From Elymus sibiricus (taxonomy: Eukaryota; Streptophyta; Magnoliopsida; Poales; Poaceae): a stretch of 64,000 nucleotides of DNA. Made by a program: the position numbers and the translations under genes. Below the pieces are notes generated by a model. That model was not told the DNA's origin and searched no databases. It saw only the letters and a program-made list of their open reading frames with translations. The stretch is taken from assembly GCA_039707655.1 (NCBI GenBank), contig CM077664.1:196472195-196536194 (forward strand), in the 5' to 3' direction. Position 1 is the stretch's first letter; every line of letters starts with the position of its first letter. This document shows positions 31,702 to 42,429 of this stretch, piece after piece.

Positions 31702-31798
31702 TTTTTTGTAGTTTTCTTTTATAAAACCAAACTAGTGATAAACGAGAAACTAAAAGATTCAGTTGCAAGATCTAAAGATATACCTTCAAGCACTCACC

Positions 31799-31816
31799 TC
31801 CCCGGCAACGGCGCCA
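31799..31816 (-). other. Gypsy C primer-binding site
   Basis: tccccggcaacggcgcca on the plus strand is the reverse of TGGCGCCGTTGCCGGGGA. Gypsy D has the same site at 63951-63969. It sits 10 bases inside the LTR. Confidence 0.88.
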
Positions 31817-31826
31817 GAAAAGAGCT

Positions 31827-33469
31827 TGATGTCTACTACGCAACTTTTATTCTTGTAGACGTTGTTGGGCTCCAAGTGCAGAGTTTTGTAGGACAGTAGC
31901 AAATTTCCCTCAAGTGGATGACCTAAGGTTTATCAATCCATGGGAGGCGTAGGATGAAGATGGTCTCTCTCAAACAACCCTGTAATCAAATTCAAGAAAT
32001 CTCTTGTGTCCCCAACACACCCAATACAATGGTAAATTGTATAGGTGCACTAGTTCAGTGAAGAGGTGGTGATACAAGTGTAGTATGGATAGTAGATATA
32101 GGTTTTTGTAATCTGAAAAATAAAAAACAGCAAGGTAGCAAGTAACAAAAGTGAGCACAAACGGTATTGCAATGCTTGAAAACAAGGCCTAGGGTTCATA
32201 CTTTCACTAGTGCAATCTCTCAACAATGCTAACATAATTGGATCATATAACAATCCCTCAACGTGCGATAAAGAATCACTCCAAAGGTCCTATTAGCGGA
32301 GAACATAAGATAGAAATTGTTGTAGGGTACGAAACCACCTCAAAGTTATCCTTTCCGATCAATCTATTGAGCCATCCCTATAAGTGTCACAAACGGCCCT
32401 AGAGTTCGTACTAAAATAACACCATATGATACGCATCAAACAACCCTAATGTCACCTAGATACTCCAATGTCACCACAAGTATCCGTGAGTTGATTATTC
32501 GATATGCATCAAACAACTTCAGATTCATAATATTCAATCCACACAAATAACTTCAAAGAGTACCCCAAAGTTTCTTATCGGAGAAAAGATAATGAAAACG
32601 TGCAACAACCCATATGCCTAGATTCCCCAAGGTCACGGAAATCCACAAGTTGATTACCAAAACATACATCACGTGAATCAATAGAATACCCCATTGTCAC
32701 CACAGGTATCCACATGCAAGACATACATCAAGTGTTCTCAAATCTGAAATATTCAATCCGACAATAACGAAACCTCAATGGGAAAGACTCAATTCATCAC
32801 AAGAAGATAGAGAGGGAAGAAACACCATATGATCCAACTATATTAACAAAGATCGCGATACATCAAGATCATGCCAAATCAAGAACACGAGAGAGAGAGA
32901 GATCAAACACATAGCTACTAGTACATACCCTCAGCCCCGTGGGTGAACTACTCCCTCCTCGTCATGAAGACCGTCGGGATGATGAAGATGGCCTCCGGTG
33001 ATGATTCCCCCCCTCCGGCAGGGTGCCGGAACAAGGCTCCAGATGGTATTTCTTTGGTATAGAGGCGTGTGGCGGTGGAGTCGAAGTTCTAGGTTTATTT
33101 CTGGGGGTTTCTCTATTTATAGGATTTTTCAGTGTTGGAATCACGCAAAATGGAGCTACGAGGGCCCCACAAGGCAGTACGGCGCGACCAGCCCCCTAGG
33201 CCGTGCCGTAGTGCCTTGTGAGCACCTCGTCAGGCTTCTGGTCCTTCCATGAAGCTTCGAGGGTCTCTTTTGGTCCAAAAAAAATCGTCAAAAAGTTTTG
33301 TCCAATTCCGAGAACTTTTATTTTTGCACAAAAAACAACACCACGGTAGTTCTGCTGAAAACAGCGTCACTCCGGGTTGGTTCTAATCAAATCATACCAA
33401 AACCATATAAAATTGTTATAAACATGGCATGAATACTTCATAAATTATAGATACGTTGGAGGCGTATCA
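31827..33469 (-). repeat. Gypsy C 5' LTR (minus element, right copy)
   Basis: 1643 bp, tgatgtctac to ggcgtatca, followed by the gtcat duplication. A minus-strand TATA box is at 33113-33122. About 4% diverged from the left copy, by eye. Confidence 0.92.
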
Positions 33470-33474
33470 GTCAT

Positions 33475-34108
33475 TGCCAGGGTTGAGCAGACCCTTGGAG
33501 GACGGCGCTTCAGCGCCGCGGATCAAGATAGGCAACTCAGCACCGAGAGGCTGCAGCTCAACGCACAACATGATCGGTGGTGCGCCGCAGGGCAAGATAG
33601 GCGCGTCCATGCTGATAGGTTGTGGCTCGCCGCACAGCGAGACCGATGGACCGCCGCAGAGTGAGAGGCGTGGCACGCCGCACAGCAAGAGCGATTCCAT
33701 CGGCGCTTGCCTGCTGTCGACAGGGCGTTGCAGCTGGCTACACGGGCCGTCAGTAGCCCCATTCCTCGCCAGGAGTGGGCAGAGGCCGTCTGCGTCGTAC
33801 TAGCACGAGAGGCCGACCTCGCCGTGCTTGCATTGGACGCCGGCCGCGCCGTTCACATGGGTCGCGCCATTCACCTTTTTCACGGCCCGCTCGATGCCAA
33901 CGCGCTGGTCGCTAGGCTCGAGCGCCTCCTTGGCCCAGGTGTCCACATAGGCGCAGTAGAGGAACATGGACGTCGCATCCTCGAGCTGGTGATCTCCGAT
34001 GAAATAGCCAACTTGGAGCTCGAGATCGCGCTACAGATGTACCGCGAGCGTGTCAATCGCTTGGACGAACGCCTGCATGACTTCAGGCAGAGGCAAGAGC
34101 TACCGTAG
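33475..34108 (+). pseudogene. ORF-A, 3' part (CACTA-borne gene)
   Basis: Continues the frame of 12883-13010 and ends at 34108, with one internal TGA at 33662-33664 (gca gag tga gag), one C-to-T change from CGA. The downstream 133 residues from the Met at 33707 stay open. The predicted protein is Arg/Ala/Gln-rich with regularly spaced aromatic residues (RLQLNAQHDRW, RLWLAAQRDRW), suggesting helical repeats, then MGRAIHLFHGPLDANALVAR and an acidic helical end (ANLELEIALQMYRERVNRLD). No family recognised. It may be distantly related in style to ORF-B and ORF-C in this element. Confidence 0.55.
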
Positions 34109-34410
34109 GCAGGGGTGGTGGTCATGGACGCGTTTTATTTTGTTGAGTCGTTTTGATGTTTGATCGCTATGTATTCCCAACAATCATAATATTGCTTGAT
34201 TTATTGCTCTGTTTCAATGCGTGTACTCTGTCTTCTGTTCTTATATATTGTTCTGTTTCAATGTGTATGTTTTCCATTCTGTACATGTGGATGGTAAACA
34301 GCTAAATAGAAATTAATACGAAAACAAACAATACGTGATGATACTTAACTGGGATCCCATACTTAACTACTAAGTACAATGCATAAAATTGAAAACGAAC
34401 AATACTAAAA
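34109..34410. other. Spacer between convergent ORF-A and ORF-B
   Basis: AT-rich, no ORF. It contains the 3' ends of two convergent genes; tttattttg and cttgatttattgc could serve as poly(A)-type signals. Confidence 0.5.
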
Positions 34411-34995
34411 CTAATAATCCCTGCTTATGGGGCAAGTATTCCGGCAGCCCCTCGCTAGCAGCTCCCTGGTGCGCGGCGGCTTCCCAGCGCGGAGGGAGTT
34501 CTCTGCTTCCTCCGCCTCGCAGCGCTTGACGTGCCGATTTGCCTCTTGCTGGTGGACACGCGCAAACGATCTTGCCATTTCGTAGGGCGCCCACCGGAGA
34601 GCCTCGTCGGTAGCACGCTGGAGCTTATTGGCCCACCTCCATGCAGCGATGAGGCGCCTAGCGCCTTTGGCCTTCCTGGCGAAGTACCGGCCGTCTTCGT
34701 ACACCTCCAGCTTCTCCTTTTCCCAGGCGGCCTCACGGGCTTCACAGGCCGCCTGGTACCTGGCGCGCTCCTCCGCCAACTCCTTCTTGAACGCCACTTG
34801 CCTGGCTTTCTTAGCCGGCGGCGGCGCTTTCCACAGACAAAGATTGTACTGGCCCCAAAACCACTCCAAAGTTGGGGGTTCCAGCGCAATCTCGTCAGGT
34901 GGCGCGTAGGGGTCCTCCTCGTCGCTGCTCTGCGCCTGGACGTCCTTGCGGGGCGGCGCCTCCTCCTTGATGGGTGGGCAGATCATCGGCGCCAT
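34411..34995 (-). CDS. ORF-B, intact 194-aa protein carried by the CACTA
   Basis: Complete minus-strand ORF from the ATG at 34995 (context gccATGg, a strong plant start) to a stop at 34411. It begins MAPMICPPIKEEAPPRKD with an acidic SSDEEDPYAPPDE segment. Then come LEWFWGQYNLCLWK and a long, highly charged alpha-helical region of about 130 residues rich in Ala, Glu and Arg (ELAEERARYQAACEAREAAW, ARRLIAAWRWANKLQ). No zinc finger, transposase or membrane segment is visible. A TATA-like aataaatact (reverse of 35078-35087) lies about 85 bp upstream of the ATG with a CT-rich leader, so a promoter looks plausible. This is the only undamaged single-exon gene in the CACTA core. I do not recognise it; coding status rests on length, context and codon bias. 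Confidence 0.6.
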   Translation of the reverse strand: MAPMICPPIKEEAPPRKDVQAQSSDEEDPYAPPDEIALEPPTLEWFWGQYNLCLWKAPPPAKKARQVAFKKELAEERARYQAACEAREAAWEKEKLEVYEDGRYFARKAKGARRLIAAWRWANKLQRATDEALRWAPYEMARSFARVHQQEANRHVKRCEAEEAENSLRAGKPPRTRELLARGCRNTCPISRDY

Positions 34996-35077
34996 GGCAG
35001 AGTTTTGTGAGAGAGAGGGGGGCGAGCGAGGAGAGAATGTAGATGAGAATGCAGGCGGGACGACGTGGGCGGGGTAG

Positions 35078-35087
35078 TATTTATTGG
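35078..35087 (-). promoter_or_regulatory. Possible TATA box of ORF-B
   Basis: The plus strand reads agtatttatt, so the minus strand reads aataaatact, about 85 bp before the ORF-B ATG and followed by a pyrimidine-rich leader. Confidence 0.45.
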
Positions 35088-35397
35088 CGGCCGGAATCTA
35101 GATCGACGAGAGCAGTAGAAGCGCCGGTGGCCGGAATTTACGAGTACTATAGCTTGAATTACACACGATCCCCGCAACAAAATCCGTGTGTGAAATAAAT
35201 CCCTGACGATTCCCAGGACTGAACCGCGTCTGATTAATAACCCGCGCCACTCACCTTCCAAACCACGCGGCGCGAAACAGAGTGCCAATCATGTGGGGCC
35301 CAGTTGTCTTGCCAGATATTTACATTTTCTTTCCAAATGTTTTGCATGAATGCTTTCGTGTTACCATGATATTGTTGGAAAATGTATTACATAAATG

Positions 35398-38300
35398 ATT
35401 TTTCCAACCCATGATGATATTATGTGGCATGTACATGTAGTTCAAATTTGAATTACGGCCATTAAATGGTTAGAAACTCACTTAATGTCTTAAAAATGCC
35501 AAATAACCCCTAAAAATTTCCAAATTTTAACATGAAAGTTGTATTCGTGCATGTTAACGGTAGAAAAAAATACCAGGCCATAAGAGGAAGCGATTGTCGG
35601 TTCGTCATCAAACATGCATATTCTTCCCTCTCGGAACCACGAGTCTTTTCGTGAGATGCTCCGATTTGTGAGAGGTGTGTGCCACAACTTTCCACAAACA
35701 TGCCAGTTTTTTTACCATGGCATCTTGGTACCATTTCATGACATCAAGCAAGGTTTCATGTATTTCTGATCATTTTTGAATTTTTTGGAATTTAAAAGCC
35801 ATGGTTCTCACTGTTTGTGTCCAAGCCTTGACACCAATATGTTTGAGAATTCCTTCCAATTTACTGCACAGGGCATTAACTCGCACACAAGGACACAAAT
35901 ATGATTTTCCAACCCATGATGGTTTGCCGTTGCATGTACATGCAGTTCAAATTTGAATTAAGGCCATTATATGGCTAGAAACTCACTTAATGTCTTAAAA
36001 AGGTCAAATGAACACCGAAAATTTCAAAAATTTAACATGACCATTGCATTAGTGCATGTTAGCGGTAGAAAAAAATTCAGGGTCATACGAGGAAGCGAGC
36101 GCCGGTTCGTCATCAAACATGCATTGTTCCCTCTCAGAACCACGTGTCTTCTAGTGAGATGCTCCGATTTGTGAGAGGTGTGTGCCAAAACTTTCGTCAA
36201 AGTGGCCAATTCTTTTACCACAACATCTTGGTGCCATTTCATGACATCAAGCAAGGTTTCATGTATTTCTGATCATTTTTTATTTTTTTTGGAACTTAAA
36301 AGCCATGGTTCTCACTGTTTGTGTCCAAGCCTTGACACCAATATGTTTGAAAAATCCTTCCAATTGACTGCACAGGGCATTAATTCGCACACAAGGACAC
36401 AAATATGATTTTCCAACCCATGATGGTTTGTCGTTGCATGTACATGCAGTTCAAATTTGAATTACGACCATTATATGGCTAGAAACTCACTTAATGTCTT
36501 AAAAAGGTCAAATGAACACTAAAAATTTCAAAAATTTAACATGCCATAGCAATAGTGCATGTTAACGGTAGAAAAAAAATTCAGGGTCATATGAGGAAGC
36601 GAGCGTCGGTTCGTCATCAAACATGCATTGTTCCCTCTCGGAACCACGTGTCTTCTCGTGAGATGCTCCGATTTGTGAGAGGTGTGTGCCAAAACTTTCG
36701 TCAAAGTGGCCAATTCTTTTACCACAACATCTTGGTGCCATTTCATGACATCGAGCAAGGTTTCATGTATTTCTGATCATTTTTGAATTTTTTGGAATTT
36801 AAAAGCCATGGTTTTCACTGTTTGTGTCCAAGCCTTGATACCAATATGTTTGAAAATTCCTTCCAATTTACTGCACTGGGCATTAACTCGCACACAAGGA
36901 CACAAATATGATTTTCGAACCCATGATGGTTTGCCGTTGCATGTCCATGCAGTTCAAATTTGAATTACGACCATTATATGGCTAGAAACTCACTTAATGT
37001 CTTAAAAAGGTCAAATGAACACCGAAAATTTCAAAAATTTAACATGACCGTTGCATTAGTGCATGTTAACGGTAGAAAAAAAATTCATGGTTATATGAGG
37101 AAGCGAGCGCCGGTTCATCATCAAACATGCATTGTTCCCTCTCGGAACCACGTGTCTTCTCGTGAGATGCTCCGACTTGTGAGAGGTGTGTGCCAAAACT
37201 TTTGTCAAAGTGGCCAATTCTTTTACCACAGCATCTTGGTGCCATTTCATGACATCAAGCAAGGTTTCATGTATTTCTGATCATTTTTGAATTTTTTGAA
37301 ATTTAAAAGTCATGGTTCTCACTGTTTGTGTCCAAGCCTTGACACCAATATGTTTGAAAATTCCTTCCAATTTACTGCACAGGGCATTAACTCGCACACA
37401 AGGACACAAATATGATTTTCCAACCCATGATGGTTTGCCGTTGCATGTACATGCAGTTCAAATTTGAATTACGGCCATTATATGGCTAGAAACTCACTTA
37501 ATGTCTTAAAAAGGTCAAATGAACACCGAAAATTTCAAAAATTTAACATGACTGTTGCATTAGTGCATGTTAACGGTAGAAACAAATTCATGGTCATACG
37601 AGGAAGCGAGCGCCGGTTCGTCATCAAACATGCATTGTTCCCTCTCGGAACCACGTGTCTTCTCGTGAGATGCTCCGATTTGTGAGAGGTGTGTGCCAAA
37701 ACTTTCGTCAAAGTGGCCAATTCTTTTACCACAGCATCTTGGTGCCATTTCATGACATCAAGCAAGGTTTCATGTATTTCTGATCATTTTTGAATTTTTT
37801 GGAATTTAAAAGTCATGGTTCTCATTGTTTGTGTCCAAGCCTTAACACCAATATGTTTGAAAATCCCTTCCAATTTACTGCACAGGGCATTAACTCGCAC
37901 ACAAGGACACAAATATGATTTTCCAATCCATGATGGTTTGCCGTTGCATGTACATGCAGTTCAAATTTGAATTACGGCCATTATATGGCTAGAAACTCAC
38001 TTAATGTCTTAAAAAGGTCAAATGAACACCGAAAATTTCAAAAATTTAACATGACCGTTACATTAGTGCATGTTAACGGTAGAAAAAAATTCAGGGTCAT
38101 ACGAGGAAGCGAGCGCCGGTTCGTCATCAAACATGCATTGTTCCCTCTCAGAACCACGTGTCTTCTTGTGAGATGCTCCAATTTTTGAGAGTTGCCAATT
38201 CTTTTACCACAGCATCTTGGTGCCATTTCATGACATCAAGAAAGGTTTCATGTACTTCTGATCATTTTTGAATTTTTTGGAATTTAAAAACCATGGTTCT

Positions 38301-39070
38301 CACTGTTTCTACGTGTTCAAGCCGTGACACCAATATGTTTGAAAATTCCTTCCAATTTACTGCACAGGGAATTAACTGGCACACAAGGACACAAATATAA
38401 TTTTACAACCCATGATGGTTTGCCGTTGCATGTACATGAAGTTCAAATTTGAATTACGGCCATTATATATGGCTAGAAACTCACTTAATGTCTTAAAAAG
38501 GTCAAATGAACACTGAATTTTTCCAAAATTTAACTTCTCTGTTGTATTAGTGCATGTTAACAGTAAAAACAAATTCAGGGTCATACGAGGAGGCGAGCGC
38601 CGGCTCGTCGTCAAACATGCATATTGTTCCCTCTCGGAACCACGTGTCTTGTCGTGAGATGCTCCGATTTGTGAGAGGTGTGTGTCGCAACTTTCGTCAA
38701 AGTGGCCAATTCTTTTACCACTGCATCTTGGTGCCATGACATGACATCAAGCAAGGTTTCATGTATTTCTGGTCATTTTTGATTTTTTTGGAATTTAAAA
38801 GCCATGGTTCTGAATGTTTGTGTCCAAGCCGTGACACCAATATGTTTGAAAGTTCCTTCCAATTTACTGCACAGGGCATTAACTTGCACACAAGGACACA
38901 AATATGATTTTCCAATACATGATGGTTTGCTGTTGCATGTACATGTAGTTCAAATTTGAATTACGGCCATTATATGGCTAGGAACTCACTTAATGTCTTA
39001 AAAAGGTCAGATGAACCGTGCAAAATTCCAAATTTTAACATGACAGTTGTATCAGTGCATGTTAACAACA
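35398..39070. repeat. Tandem array of a ~504-bp repeat, about 7.3 copies
   Basis: Unit starts (ttttccaaccc) fall near 35400, 35905, 36409, 36912, 37416, 37919, 38402 and 38909. The marker gaaactcacttaatgtc recurs at 503-505 bp spacing except one 484-bp unit, which lost ~20 bp near 38180-38200. The first unit is the most diverged and the eighth is partial. Short ORFs (about 73 aa) repeat with each unit but contain no domain, and they change length between copies. Confidence 0.92.
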
Positions 39071-39232
39071 CAAAAAATTTCGAACAATTTCCATCACCAT
39101 CCGTTGCCAGTGTAGTCCAAATTAGTCTGTCGCAGGTAATTAAAAAATGGACTACATCGCACAGAGTTGGTTATAGGAACCGTTTGCGATGAAAATTCAC
39201 CGGTATTTTTATGTCTTCCTCCGTAAGCTTCG

Positions 39233-39991
39233 TTGGATTCGTTTGCTAAAGCGCCGTTCACCCCCGAATCCTCGAGTCCCCGATACCCATTCCCCATCCC
39301 CTTCTTGCAAAGAATGACACCGTGGAGACACTTCGTGAGGGCCTGTACGGTCGCTGGGTCCTCCCCGAGCGGCTCCGCCTCCGCCGTGAGCGCGGCCGCA
39401 TCCGCATTGAGCATGGCCGCATCTGCCGAGTGGGCATCTGCGGCAGCCGATAGGGCAGCTGCAGCAGCTACTGCGATGGAGGCTGCAAACGCCGAGAGCG
39501 CTTGAGCAGCCGTCTGTGCCGCGGAGGTCGCCTTGGCCCGGGTCGAGGCCATCCACTCCCAAGTCGAGGACGCCCACACCAAGATATTTCAGGCCTCCTC
39601 GGAATCCAGCATGCACCCCATGTCCGAAAAGGCGGCGGAGATGCTTGTCGACAATGCGGCGGCAGAGGCCATGGAGCCCCTACTTCCTCATGAGATCACC
39701 GAGCGGGAGCTGGAGATGCAGGAGGCGGCGGAGATCGAGGAGCACCGGGAGGAGGAGTTGCGCGTGGCTAAGGAGGAGGTAGAGAGCCGCCTGTCCGTTG
39801 AGGAATCGACGGTGGAGTACCAACGCGAGCTCTGGCGCCGCCACTACTACGAGTACTACAACCTTGAGGGTGGCGCCAAGGACGAGAACGACGACGCGGT
39901 CGACTTGAGCCTGGGGGACGCGGAGTCCACCAGCAGCGGCATGTCGCCAGGACAAGTCATCAACATCTCATCTTACACCGGCGAGGCATAG
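39233..39991 (+). pseudogene. ORF-C, acidic ~250-codon protein with one TGA
   Basis: Frame 39233-39991 is open apart from TGA at 39503-39505 (gct tga gca), one C-to-T change from CGA. No ATG opens the frame: the first Met is at 39314, and atgtcttcctccgtaagc at 39211 could be a short first exon with a donor site. The N-terminal half is an Ala/Ser-rich repeat (SAVSAAASALSMAASAEWAS). The C-terminal half (152 aa from the Met at 39533) is acidic and helical with ERELEMQEAAEIEEHREEEL, VEYQRELWRRHYYEYYNLEG and a tail rich in Asp and Ser. Unrecognised, but it follows the same plan as ORF-A and ORF-B: a small charged helical protein with a WRR/YYEYY-type aromatic patch. Confidence 0.5.
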
Positions 39992-40154
39992 GGCGGCGAC
40001 ACGTCGGTGGCTTTGTTTAAATTATGTGTACTTAGCCTTTGTTTATAACACCGGTCTTTTGTTAGAGCAATGTTTAGGTCAACTATCTCTGTTTAATTAC
40101 TAAAATTGCTCGATTCAGTAAGTGTGGTCCGTGTGTTGTAGGCTCTTCTGTGTA

Positions 40155-40171
40155 CCCCCCCCCCCCCCCCC
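40155..40171. repeat. Poly-C run of 17
   Basis: Uninterrupted cytosines in the spacer between ORF-C and the GRF-like gene. Confidence 0.95.
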
Positions 40172-40533
40172 AAATTATCAAGTGATGTTAAATATGCAAT
40201 GACGTGGATGAGCACTGTACCTAGGGAAATTTCCACCAAAATTCGAGTGCTCAAACTCATCACATGCGCATAAAGCAGAAGAATTGTTTGCAATGCACAC
40301 ATTTGTTCAAAGTGAATGATGTCCGATGACACTGCGCGCCAAGTCCCCCCTACCTTCCGAAATTTTTTGCCCACCGCCAAAATATCTAACTCTTCCCCCC
40401 TCCCCACCCCCTTTTCTCCCCGACCACGAGCCACATTTCCCCTGTTTACTCCTTCCTTCCTTCCCAAGCTATAGCCGCTTCCTCGCTTGCTTTCCTCGCT
40501 CTCACCGTCTCGCATCCGACCGCCGCGGACGCC

Positions 40534-41842
40534 ATGGTCTTCTTTAATCTCTCTAGCGGTTCCTCCTCCAACGACGACTATGTCACCAGCTGGGTATGCC
40601 TCTCTCCTCTCTCTTGCCCCCTAGGCTTAGGGTTCTAATTTGTAATAAATAATTTTAACCCGAAGGCCGATTTGAGCCATTTGTTCCTCTTGTAGCTCCC
40701 TAGGACCATCACTTGCAAGGAATGGAGCGGGGTAGCTGAAGATCTGCCTGCTCGTTGTCACCATCAATCTCCATGCGTGAAGTTAGTGGCTTTTGAATCT
40801 GTGGACAGTGGGAGGAAGTTTCTGGCATGTGCAGAGAAGGTTAGCCCCACTTTCGTTGTTACAAATCATTCGTTAGATGTGATTCAGACCTTGTCACTGT
40901 GCTATGTTAATATGGATGTGATTAATACACTGTCAAAGTTTCTACCTAGTATCTAAAAATGTTGCCATCTCATCAGCAGTGCCCCGAGAAAATTATTTGG
41001 CACCGGTTTAGCAGTTTGTGCACCCAACTTTGCTCCACACATCCGAACAGCCAAGCAGTATAATACAAATACTTTATGGCACGAAGGAACTGGGCATCGG
41101 AGCAACTAGGTGCTCCGGTTCCCTTAATTTTTCCTCTCGCAACGACTCGGCAGTGCAGGGCATCGGTGCCAAATGTAGCAACAGTTGATTTGACACCGGT
41201 TTTGGCCTACACAGTGGACAGCCTTTATTGGTATTAGTTCTATGTTTTTAAATTTGTGCATGTACATACCTGTTAGTATTAATTTGATGGCATTGAAACA
41301 CTGTCGCTGTGCTGTTGCAGTTATATTTAGCTTCCTCATAAAATGGTCAATTTGTTATTATAGTACCTGACTAAGAACTTAATTATAGCTTGTGATGTTC
41401 CTGAATTTGGTTGTTGTCTCAGTAGCAATTAATTCATTTGCACATTGCACTTTTTGAGAAGATATGTCATAATAAACGTGTTTCTTCACTTTTTCAAAAT
41501 ATGTATGTGGTGATTTTCTATGTTGCTAGAAACCCATTTTCCCTACAACTGTAACTGATTTAGTTTTAAATATTATAGGATGAACAGAAGTGTTCTTACC
41601 TGGAGTGGGTTGATCAAGAGTGGCCACCGTCTTTGAAGATGTGCCTAGTGAAGCTCTGGAGCATGTTTGAGGAAGAGAATAGAGATAGGCTTAGAGAAAA
41701 TGTTGTCAACGCTGAAGAATATTTCAAGGTACTGGAAAAAAAGAGGAAGATGGAGAATGAGCTCAGATTTTTTAAATTAGACTTTGCTAAGATGGTGTTT
41801 GCGAAGGAGGAGGCACTTTCCCAGTTGGTCAGTGCAAAATAG
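40534..41842 (+). CDS. Three-exon gene for a small GRF-type zinc-finger-like protein
   Basis: Exons 40534-40593, 40696-40839 and 41579-41842, with introns gtatgc...ttgtag (40594-40695) and gttagc...tattatag (40840-41578). All junctions are phase 0, giving 155 aa. The start has a gacgccATGG context. Residues C41, C47, G59-R60-K61-F62, C65, C73, W78 and D80 match the GRF zinc-finger layout, a single-stranded nucleic-acid-binding fold in NEIL3, TOP3A and plant transposon proteins. The zinc ligands are split across the exon 2/3 junction. Residues 90-155 form a charged coiled coil (EEENRDRLRENVVNAEEYFK). Sequence after the TAG still looks coding with a frame slip (VLTELKQR), so the C-terminus may be shortened. 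A captured host gene or an accessory CACTA gene are both possible. Confidence 0.65.
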
Positions 41843-42330
41843 GTTCTTACTGAACTGAAGCAGAGGTGGAGAAAACTAATTTGGCTGATCATGCATCAGT
41901 CGATTAGGGAAATGAATATATTGTTCTAATATTGTGCTCAACATACTTTGTGCTTATGAAGGTGAACTAGCTATATGTTGTACTGTAATGTATTCTCGTA
42001 GCTATCGTACAGTGATGTTAAAATATATTTGTGTGCCTGATATGAAAGTGGTAAACAATTGTTTGATATGAAATTGGAATTTGCTTAATACTGGAGGTAT
42101 TAATAGTAAACTAATAAACCTGCTAAATGGGTCATGGATTTTAGTAAAAGCGTGTGTGATGGATAGCCCAATGGCATACAGTTTTCTTCATCGAATCGTG
42201 TGTGATATACTTGAACAACGCAAACGTTTGTTCCATAATTACTGTGTGGGATGGCAAGACGATCTCCCACGGCTTGTCCTACGAAAGGGTCTGCGTCATC
42301 TCCCCTGATCGCACACGAACGGAAAATATG
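41843..42330. other. CACTA sequence after the GRF-like gene
   Basis: Probable 3' UTR (gtactgtaatgtattctc) followed by the beginning of the right subterminal region with gtgtgtgatgg and gatcgcacacgaacgg motifs. No further gene. Confidence 0.5.
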
Positions 42331-42429
42331 TGTGCGATGTACATATGAACGGAAATGTTTGTCTGGGATTCACTGTGTGGGATCTACATACGAATGGAAA
42401 TGTTTGTCTGGGATTCACTGTGTGGGATG
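42331..42429 (+). repeat. CACTA right subterminal repeats, ~45-bp period (left of Angela-like insertion)
   Basis: Units begin at 42331, 42376 and 42421 (tgtgcgatgtacatatgaacgg, tgtgggatctacatacgaatgg, tgtgggatg). The third is cut by the Angela-like element and resumes at 52044 (ggatgtacatacgaacgg). Confidence 0.8.

Larger units (their letters stand above)
13011..33469 (-). mobile_element. Gypsy C, non-autonomous minus-strand LTR retrotransposon carrying Tat-A
   Basis: LTRs at 13011-14612 and 31827-33469 (tgatgtctac... to ...gtatca) are flanked by gtcat (13006-13010, 33470-33474). The primer site faces the right LTR (tccccggcaacggcgcca at 31799-31816 is the reverse of TGGCGCCGTTGCCGGGGA) and the purine tract (reverse of gcatccccaagctt) lies beside the left LTR, so the element reads on the minus strand. 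Without Tat-A it is about 7.2 kb. The only ORF is a 266-aa protein at the 5' side; no gag, protease or RT is seen. LTRs differ by about 65 substitutions in 1600 bp plus a ~40-bp indel, by eye. Confidence 0.92.

Noticed and set aside
35971..38188. Repeated ~70-aa ORFs (MNYGHYMARNSLNVLKRS type) and their antisense partners
   Set aside because: They recur with each 504-bp unit, vary in length between units and show no domain; they are a by-product of the tandem repeat.
40155..40171. Poly-C run as a functional element
   Set aside because: Simple homopolymer, possibly length-variable or a sequencing artefact; no associated motif.
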